DNA of 34,917 nt from a virus, in the IMG/VR virus record IMGVR_UViG_3300030333_007769, positions 1 to 34,917 of that record; one strand, written 5' to 3'. Under the pieces are notes generated by a model. That model was not told the origin of the DNA and did no database searches. It worked only from the letters and a program-made list of their open reading frames with translations. Each line of letters begins with the position of its first letter. Position 1 is the stretch's first letter. The position numbers and the translations under genes are program-made. Below, in pieces: positions 28,805-34,917 of the stretch.

Positions 28805-30607
28805 ATGAAGCGAGTTATTTTCAAATCTATTGAAATACAAAACTTCTTATCTGCTGGAACTGAACCTATTAAGGTTGATTTTAAGACCGGATTTCATGTA
28901 ATTACGGGTCTCAATAAAGATAAAGAAGATAGACGCAATGGTGTGGGTAAAAGTACTATTGCTGATTCTATTAACTTTGCAATCTATGGCAATACTCTTA
29001 GAGAATTAAAGAAAGAATTAATTCAAAATAATCTTACCAATCAAACATGTTCAGTAAAATTGGATTTAGATATAATTACCCCTAATTCTACTAACAATTA
29101 TTTTATACATAGAACATTATCACCTAACAAATGCTACATTTATAAAAATAGTGATGATATAACGTTAGATTCAATTATTAATACTAACGAATATATAAGA
29201 GAATTAATTAATTGTTCAGAAGATGTATTTCAAAATACCGTTATAATGACCTTAAACAATACTATACCTTTTATGGGTAAAAAGAAGGTCGAAAAACGAA
29301 AATTTATTGAAGGTATTTTTAATTTAGGTATTTTTAGTGAAATGATATCTAACTTACGTAGTGATTATAATGATACTAAAAAAGATTTTGATATAAAGTC
29401 TACAATTTTTACTGAAACAGAATCAACGGTAAAAAATTATAAATTACAACATACTAATATATTAAATGAACGTAAAGAAAAATTACAACGTTATAAAAAT
29501 CGTTCAGAAAATAATAAAAGAGAATTATTAGATATTAGAAGTAAAATAATCGATATAAGTACCGACTTAACAGATAATAATAACCAACTTATTAAACAAT
29601 TAGAAAGTAAAGGACCACTTTTACAATCTAAACGTGACAATTTACTTAGACAAGTTACTACTATTGACGTTGAAAATGATTCTTACCGTCAATCAATTAA
29701 TAAAATTAATGCAGATGAAGATGTGTGTCCTGTATGTTTGCATGAAATTACAAACAAAGACAGAGACCATGTAGAAGAAGAAAAAACCACAATTCAAAAG
29801 AAAATTGATAGTAATGTAGAATTAAAAAAGAAATATCAAGATAGTGTATTAAAGATCGATCAAGGCATTAAAAAAATACACAAAACTATTAATACTCTAA
29901 ATCAAAAAAATAGAGATATTGTTAATCAACTTAATGAACAAAAATTAATTAAAGAAAAAGCTAAACAATTAGTTGAATGGCAACAACAACTAAAAATTGA
30001 TATTAAAGAACTTAAAAGTACCGATACTGGTTTAGATAAAATTATAGAAGAAAGTGAAGCTAAATTAGCTGAAGTTCATAGTAAGCTTGAGACCACTAAA
30101 AAGAAAATTAACATGCTTGATGTAGTTAAGTATGTTGTTTCTGAAGAAGGTGTAAAATCATACATTGTTAAGAAAATGTTGAATATTTTTAATAGTAGAT
30201 TAGCTCATTATCTTCAAAAAATGGATAGTAATTGTGTTTGTTATTTTAATGAATATTTTGAAGAACAAATTATAAATGAAAAAGGAAAAATTTGCTCGTA
30301 CTTTAACTTTTCTGGAGCTGAGCGGAAAAATATTGATTTGGCTTGTTTATTTGCTTTTATGGATATAAGACGTCTTCAAGGTGACGTTACATACAACTTT
30401 AGTATGTATGACGAACTTTTTGATAGTAGTTTAGATGAACGTGGGGTTGAATTAGTTATTAATATTCTTAAAGAACGTGTTGAGCAGTATAAAGAGTGTG
30501 TAATGGTAATTAGTCACAGAAAAGAAAGCGTTAAAGCAGCACAAGGTGAAATTATTTTTCTAGAAAAAGATAACGGCATAACTAGAAGAGTTCAGTACAA
30601 CGAGTAA
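28805..30607 (+). CDS. 46: gp46, recombination nuclease subunit (Rad50/SbcC type)
   Basis: gp46 is the ATPase and DNA-bridging partner of gp47. The 600-residue protein has Walker A NGVGKST (45-51), a long coiled coil (about 190-430) with a zinc hook CPVC at the centre (about residue 306), the ABC signature FSGAERKNIDLA (about 500), and Walker B YDELFDSS. The length fits the T4 protein (560). It pairs functionally with the gp47 upstream, although a glycosyltransferase gene lies between them. Confidence 0.93.
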   Translation: MKRVIFKSIEIQNFLSAGTEPIKVDFKTGFHVITGLNKDKEDRRNGVGKSTIADSINFAIYGNTLRELKKELIQNNLTNQTCSVKLDLDIITPNSTNNYFIHRTLSPNKCYIYKNSDDITLDSIINTNEYIRELINCSEDVFQNTVIMTLNNTIPFMGKKKVEKRKFIEGIFNLGIFSEMISNLRSDYNDTKKDFDIKSTIFTETESTVKNYKLQHTNILNERKEKLQRYKNRSENNKRELLDIRSKIIDISTDLTDNNNQLIKQLESKGPLLQSKRDNLLRQVTTIDVENDSYRQSINKINADEDVCPVCLHEITNKDRDHVEEEKTTIQKKIDSNVELKKKYQDSVLKIDQGIKKIHKTINTLNQKNRDIVNQLNEQKLIKEKAKQLVEWQQQLKIDIKELKSTDTGLDKIIEESEAKLAEVHSKLETTKKKINMLDVVKYVVSEEGVKSYIVKKMLNIFNSRLAHYLQKMDSNCVCYFNEYFEEQIINEKGKICSYFNFSGAERKNIDLACLFAFMDIRRLQGDVTYNFSMYDELFDSSLDERGVELVINILKERVEQYKECVMVISHRKESVKAAQGEIIFLEKDNGITRRVQYNE

Positions 30608-30616
30608 ATAGATATA

Positions 30617-31846
30617 ATGTTTAATCCAGGACAACAGGGGTCTCCGTTTATGCCTAAAGACCAAGGCCGACCATTTGGTAACCCTTTTGGTAATATAGGC
30701 TTTACCCCTCCTCCCCCACCCACCGATATTTCAGATCCACGTAGAGCAAGTCAACTGCCTAGATTTTTGAATTATGTGGCTGATTATGGTGGGTGTGGTT
30801 TTTGGAGATGCATGTGGCCAGAATATTTGTTAAATGCAGATGGTAGGTGTGTTGTGCAAACGTCAACATTAATGGTAGCTGATCCAAATTTTTATAAACA
30901 TATTCAAGCTATAAAGTTTCAAAGACAAGCAGCACCTCATCAAAGAGAGTTTATTAAGTTTATTAAAAATCTTTCTAATGAACATAAGTTTAGAGTAATT
31001 TATGAAATTGATGATTTGCCTTTTAGGGAAGATATACCTGATTACAATAAACATAAATTTGCATTTACAAGTGATGAAATAAGAGAGTCGTTGCAAGAAA
31101 TTATGGAAACTTGCGGTAACATGTCAGTAACTTGTAAGTTTATGAAAGAGTATTTTCAGTCTAAACTTGACCCAGCTGTTAAGATTGATGTAATACCTAA
31201 TTTTATTCCCAAGTTTTGGATTGGTAATTATTACAATCGTCAAAAAATTGAGGAAGATTATGATAGAAATAAAAAACGACCACGTATTTGTTGGTCTGGT
31301 AGCGGGGCTCATATCGATGTTGATAACCGAATAAAAGGAAAAGACGATTTTTATCATATTAATGATGTAGTTAGAAAAACGGTTAATGATTTTAGATGGG
31401 TATTTTTTGGTGGTATATCAAAAGCATTAGCTGATTTGGTACATTCCGGTAAGGTCGAATTTATACCATGGGCACCATTATATAATTACCCTGAAAAATT
31501 ATATACTTCTAATATTAACATGTTTATTGCTCCATTGTGCAATAATAATTTCAATAAAGCTAAAAGTGATCTAAAATATATTGAAGCTTCTGCCTTAGGT
31601 TTACCTATTGCTTGTCAAGACATTTGTACATATGAAGATGCTCCGATAAAATTCAATACCGGAGATGAAATGATTGACAAAATTAAGGAAACTTTATCAG
31701 ATGAAAGACGGTTTATTAAAGAATCTGTAAACGGTAGAAATGTTGCCGAAGGTAGGTTTTTAGAAACCGAAAAGAATCTTTATCAATATTACGATAACTA
31801 CATGTATGATCAAGGTGATCCAAAACGCAAGTATTTAAAACCTTGA
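30617..31846 (+). CDS. Glycosyltransferase (GT4-like) with Pro/Gly-rich N-terminal extension
   Basis: The 409-residue protein starts with a low-complexity segment (about 1-45, Pro/Gly/Phe-rich, with NPFGNIGFTPPPPP) before a GT-B domain. FGGIS and FNKAKSDLKYIEASALGLPIACQD near the C-terminus match the donor-binding motif of GT4 family enzymes, where KxxEAxAxGxP is typical. It lies 9 nt after gp46 and 30 nt before gp43, again breaking up replication genes. The sugar is unknown. Confidence 0.78.
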   Translation: MFNPGQQGSPFMPKDQGRPFGNPFGNIGFTPPPPPTDISDPRRASQLPRFLNYVADYGGCGFWRCMWPEYLLNADGRCVVQTSTLMVADPNFYKHIQAIKFQRQAAPHQREFIKFIKNLSNEHKFRVIYEIDDLPFREDIPDYNKHKFAFTSDEIRESLQEIMETCGNMSVTCKFMKEYFQSKLDPAVKIDVIPNFIPKFWIGNYYNRQKIEEDYDRNKKRPRICWSGSGAHIDVDNRIKGKDDFYHINDVVRKTVNDFRWVFFGGISKALADLVHSGKVEFIPWAPLYNYPEKLYTSNINMFIAPLCNNNFNKAKSDLKYIEASALGLPIACQDICTYEDAPIKFNTGDEMIDKIKETLSDERRFIKESVNGRNVAEGRFLETEKNLYQYYDNYMYDQGDPKRKYLKP

Positions 31847-31864
31847 CGATTTACAGCTAGTTCA

Positions 31865-31870
31865 TATACT
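31865..31870 (+). promoter_or_regulatory. TATACT box, gp43 promoter
   Basis: TATACT, ATTTGA, ATG: 6-nt spacing as in queE and queD, giving a predicted start at the ATG. Confidence 0.5.
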
Positions 31871-31876
31871 ATTTGA

Positions 31877-34465
31877 ATGTATAGAAATGTAGTCTATGAA
31901 TCTTCTAAAGAGCAAATGCGTTTATTTACCTGGGACGAGGACGGTAAACGTATTGTTGTTACTCAAAGCTACAATCCCTACCTTTATATTGAACCTAAAG
32001 ACAATAGGCATAAAACTGCTGAGTCAATTTACAAGTCGCCATTACGTAAGTTAGTATTCAAACGTGATGCAGAACGTAGACAATTTATTCGACAAAATAA
32101 AATCAAACGTTTGTTTGAGAACTTACCAGCTAAACAACAGTTCTTGTTAGATAACTTTTGGCAAGTTAACGAAACTGAAGACTTTACTAAGAATGATATC
32201 AAAATGTTGTTGCTTGATATCGAGACTTACTCACCAGATAGCTTTCCTAACGTTGAAAATGCTAATCACCCGATCAATGTTATTACAGTTTATGATAATC
32301 TAGAGAAAAAGTTCTATTCATGGGGTACTAAAGAGTATACAGGTAAGGGTAGACCAGATTTGGTGTACAAATACTGTGTATCTGAACGTCAATTGTTCAA
32401 AGATTTTTTGGACTATCTTGAAAAAGACTATCCTGACATTTTAAGTGGTTGGAACTCTGAGTTCTTCGACATTCCGTACATTATTAAACGTTGTGAACGT
32501 ATAATGGGTGAAGAAGAAATGAAAAGACTATCACCAGTTGGTAATGTTCATTACAGATCTATTATGGGTCAGTTTGGTAGGCAACAAATTAAGTGGTTTA
32601 TTGAAGGTATTGCATTGCTTGACTACTTAGATGTGTATCGCAAGTTTGCTCCATTACGTGAGTCATACAAACTTGATGCAATTGGTGAACTTGAGTTGGG
32701 TGAACGTAAGGTTGACTACGGGGGTATGGATCTAGCAACGTTATCTGAAAAGGATTGGAACAAGTTTATTGATTACAACGTTCAGGACGTAAACCTACTA
32801 GTTAGGTTGGAAGAAAAACTGCAGTATATTGGGTTGGTACGAATGTTAGCTTATGTTGGTTGTACCACATTTGATGCAGCTATGGGTGCATTATCGGTAA
32901 TCAATGGTGCATTTTGTATTCGAGCTAGACATCGTAAGCAGATCATACCTACTTTTATTCGAGGGGAAGATACTGGTAAGAATCCAGGTGCATATGTTGG
33001 TGAACCTCAACAAGGGTTTCAAAACTATGTGTTATCATTTGATGCAAACAGTCTATACCCGAATGTGATGATCACACTTAACCTATCACCAGAAACTAAG
33101 ATAGGTAAAATTCTAGAAAAAACTGACGATATGGTTGTTATGGAACTAATCAATGGTAAAGTAAAAGAATTTACAATACCCGTGTTTAGTAAAATGATTA
33201 AGGACCATAAACTGACTATTAGTAAAGCTAACATTGTATTTCACCAGAAAGAAAAAGGTATCATACCAGAAATTGTAGATTATTATTATCAAAAACGTAA
33301 AGTGTTCAAAGATGAATATACGGACTTGAAGATTAAACATGCTGCTATGAAAAAGTCAGACCCCGACTATGACGAAATTGGGGTTCATGCTCAACGAGCT
33401 GGTACAAAACAATTAACAGTAAAAATTCTTATCAATTCTATATATGGATACTTCGGTAACAAAAATGCACCAATTGGTGATGATGATATTGCGTCGTCTG
33501 TTACATTAAGTGGCCAAGCAGTAATCAAACAGAGTAATGTAATTATCAGAAACTTTATTAAACTAAAGACGGGACTATCAGATGAAGATCTTAAGAAGAA
33601 AGACCCTATTATTTACAACGACACGGACTCATCATATGCCTCGATCGAGTTACTTATCAAACATTTGGGACTTACCTTTAAGAATGAAAAAGGTGAAGTA
33701 CATGAGGACATATATAAACTTGAAGATGAGTTGGTTGAATACCTGAATCAACAAATTATGATTTGGGGTAAGAAAACCTTTAATAGTAAAGATTGTAGAT
33801 TTGTATTCAAACGTGAGTGTATTGGTGAAGTGGGTGTGTTCTTACAGAAAAAACGTTATGTGATGAACATACTTGACGATGAAGGTGCTAAGATAAACAA
33901 GACGAAGTATACTGGGGTAGAAGTTGTTAGAACGACGTTACCGAATTCGTTGAAACCTCATATGAAAAACGTAATTGAGATTATGCTTAGTTCGCAAGAC
34001 TATCAACAAACTAATGAAGCAATGAAAGTTGTGTATGATAAGTTTAAAAGCTTACCTATTACTGATATTGCAAGTGTAATGGGGTTAAGAGGTTATGAGA
34101 AGTATGCTGGTCAGTGTGATGGTATGAAAACTGTTAAGGGTATGCCTATACATTGTAAAGCAAGCTATTTTTACAATCAATTGTTAAAGATGCATAAACT
34201 AGATAAAAAGTATGAAACTATAGGATCGGGGGATAAAGTTAGATTCTTTTATGTTAAGAAACCAAACAGGTATAATATTGATTCAATAGCATACAAGTAT
34301 GAATGGCCTGAAGAATTTGATGCATTCTTTAAAGCTGATTATGATAAAATTTATGAAAAACTGATCTTTGCTCCTATTGAAAGGTTTTACAATGCAGTTA
34401 ACTGGAAATGCTATTTACCTAATCAAGCAGTGCAATGTGATTTATTTAGTTTATTATCTGAGTAA
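31877..34465 (+). CDS. 43: gp43, family B DNA polymerase
   Basis: gp43 replicates the phage genome with 3'-5' proofreading. Motifs: Exo I LLLDIETYS (111-119), Exo II SGWNSEFFDIPYI (about 196-208), palm motif A DANSLYPNVM (about 388-397), fingers KILINSIYGYFGN (about 516), and palm motif C YNDTDSS (about 579-585). The length of 862 compares with 898 in T4. No intein or split is seen. The next gene starts on the last base of its stop (TAATG). Preceding and following genes act on sugars. Confidence 0.96.
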   Translation: MYRNVVYESSKEQMRLFTWDEDGKRIVVTQSYNPYLYIEPKDNRHKTAESIYKSPLRKLVFKRDAERRQFIRQNKIKRLFENLPAKQQFLLDNFWQVNETEDFTKNDIKMLLLDIETYSPDSFPNVENANHPINVITVYDNLEKKFYSWGTKEYTGKGRPDLVYKYCVSERQLFKDFLDYLEKDYPDILSGWNSEFFDIPYIIKRCERIMGEEEMKRLSPVGNVHYRSIMGQFGRQQIKWFIEGIALLDYLDVYRKFAPLRESYKLDAIGELELGERKVDYGGMDLATLSEKDWNKFIDYNVQDVNLLVRLEEKLQYIGLVRMLAYVGCTTFDAAMGALSVINGAFCIRARHRKQIIPTFIRGEDTGKNPGAYVGEPQQGFQNYVLSFDANSLYPNVMITLNLSPETKIGKILEKTDDMVVMELINGKVKEFTIPVFSKMIKDHKLTISKANIVFHQKEKGIIPEIVDYYYQKRKVFKDEYTDLKIKHAAMKKSDPDYDEIGVHAQRAGTKQLTVKILINSIYGYFGNKNAPIGDDDIASSVTLSGQAVIKQSNVIIRNFIKLKTGLSDEDLKKKDPIIYNDTDSSYASIELLIKHLGLTFKNEKGEVHEDIYKLEDELVEYLNQQIMIWGKKTFNSKDCRFVFKRECIGEVGVFLQKKRYVMNILDDEGAKINKTKYTGVEVVRTTLPNSLKPHMKNVIEIMLSSQDYQQTNEAMKVVYDKFKSLPITDIASVMGLRGYEKYAGQCDGMKTVKGMPIHCKASYFYNQLLKMHKLDKKYETIGSGDKVRFFYVKKPNRYNIDSIAYKYEWPEEFDAFFKADYDKIYEKLIFAPIERFYNAVNWKCYLPNQAVQCDLFSLLSE

Positions 34466-34722
34466 TGTTTTCTTATAAAGTTATAGAATTATTAGATAGT
34501 GTTGTTGAGGATATTAATGATATGGTCTATTATGCTGATCCTCAAAGACAAATGCTTGACTCTCGTGGAGTTCATATTAGACTGAAGAAAGTTCAAAAGG
34601 AACTAAAACTTATTTCATTAGACATCCTTATAAACAGTGATAAATTAATGAAAGAAGATATAGAAAAAAGCCTCAAAAAGCAAGCACGAAGATGTCAAGA
34701 AATAAAAAGAGAAAAGGAATAG
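34465..34722 (+). CDS. Unknown 85-aa helical protein
   Basis: Not recognised. Almost all helical, with Lys/Glu-rich C-terminal half ([27 protein letters not shown]). The start shares TAATG with gp43's stop, suggesting co-translation with the polymerase. Its last 31 nt overlap the rfbA start. It could be a small regulator or a polymerase-associated protein; there is no direct evidence. Confidence 0.65.
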   Translation: MFSYKVIELLDSVVEDINDMVYYADPQRQMLDSRGVHIRLKKVQKELKLISLDILINSDKLMKEDIEKSLKKQARRCQEIKREKE

Positions 34723-34917
34723 TTCTTGCTGGTGGAAAAGGAACCAGACTTTCACCGCTAACTTTAGGTTGCTCAAAACCATTGTTACCGGTGTATGATA
34801 AACCTCTAATTTATTACCCTATTTCAATTTTACAAAGTTTTGGTATTGAAGATATTTTAATTATTGGTTCTGATCAACAAAACGTTTACAGGTACTTAAA
34901 AGCTACCAAACACCTCA
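34692..34917 (+). CDS. rfbA: RfbA-type glucose-1-phosphate thymidylyltransferase, C-terminus cut by window edge
   Basis: Joins dTTP and glucose-1-phosphate to make dTDP-glucose, the first step to dTDP-rhamnose. The visible 75 codons show [34 protein letters not shown] and [11 protein letters not shown], which are the N-terminal signature of RmlA/RfbA. The ATG at 34692 overlaps the preceding gene by 31 nt and the frame stays open to the window end. It suggests that a dTDP-sugar set continues beyond the window. Confidence 0.92.
   Translation, partial: MSRNKKRKGIVLAGGKGTRLSPLTLGCSKPLLPVYDKPLIYYPISILQSFGIEDILIIGSDQQNVYRYLKATKHL

Noticed and set aside
1-34917. CRISPR array, insertion sequence, integrase or attachment site
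   Set aside because: No regularly spaced direct repeats, no transposase or integrase motifs and no tRNA gene were found. The phage appears lytic in this window.

Overview
This is a piece of the genome of a T4-like (Tevenvirinae/Kyanoviridae-type) marine myovirus. It is AT-rich, densely packed, and carries core genes of that group: DNA polymerase gp43, recombination nuclease gp46/gp47, UvsW helicase, UvsY, late sigma factor gp55, PhoH and ThyX. The host is probably a Gram-negative marine bacterium, as suggested by LPS/capsule-type sugar genes, an outer-membrane beta-barrel and a lipoprotein. I cannot name the host. A pelagiphage- or cyanophage-like virus is a guess from style and composition.

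Layout. (1) 1-4867, minus strand: queE, a DUF1796 protein, a sugar-nucleotide SDR, a basic DUF5872-like protein, superoxide dismutase, an unknown protein and truncated thyX. (2) 4916-5656, plus: phoH, with its terminator inside the facing gene. (3) 5635-8965, minus: sulfotransferase, HtrL/YibB-like protein, two unknowns, queD with an extended tail, one unknown. (4) 9017-10778, plus: folE2, a candidate structured RNA, and an unknown gene preceded by a perfect late-promoter box. (5) 10775-11390, minus: histone-like protein and a retropepsin-like protease. (6) 11465-12166, plus: an outer-membrane protein with its own terminator. (7) 12213-14292, minus: a DUF2589 pair with a zinc ribbon, then a His-rich lipoprotein and two small basic proteins. 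(8) 14315-14773, plus: an acidic protein. (9) 14770-21492, minus: a long operon of probable virion or packaged proteins including a PD-(D/E)XK-like nuclease, a nucleic-acid-ligase-like protein and a nucleotidyltransferase. (10) 21522-25924, plus: uvsY, a KdsC/nucleotidyltransferase/glycosyltransferase cassette, uvsW, gp55. (11) 25921-26937, minus: a second HtrL-like gene. (12) 26972-34917, plus: gp47, GT, gp46, GT, gp43, a small gene, and truncated rfbA.

How it fits together. FolE2, QueD and QueE give the first and third-stage enzymes of 7-deazaguanine synthesis, suggesting modified phage DNA or queuosine supply; QueC and a DNA transglycosylase are not in this window. About a dozen sugar or surface-modification genes are threaded between the replication and recombination genes. 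Many minus-strand proteins, including several enzymes, start with a short FxxY/F...(L/I)xE-like peptide that resembles T4 capsid-targeting sequences, so this region may encode a set of proteins packaged with the DNA. Late-type boxes (NTAAATA) lie 5-6 nt before many start codons, and TATAAT boxes 6-8 nt before others, which predicts leaderless or nearly leaderless mRNAs.
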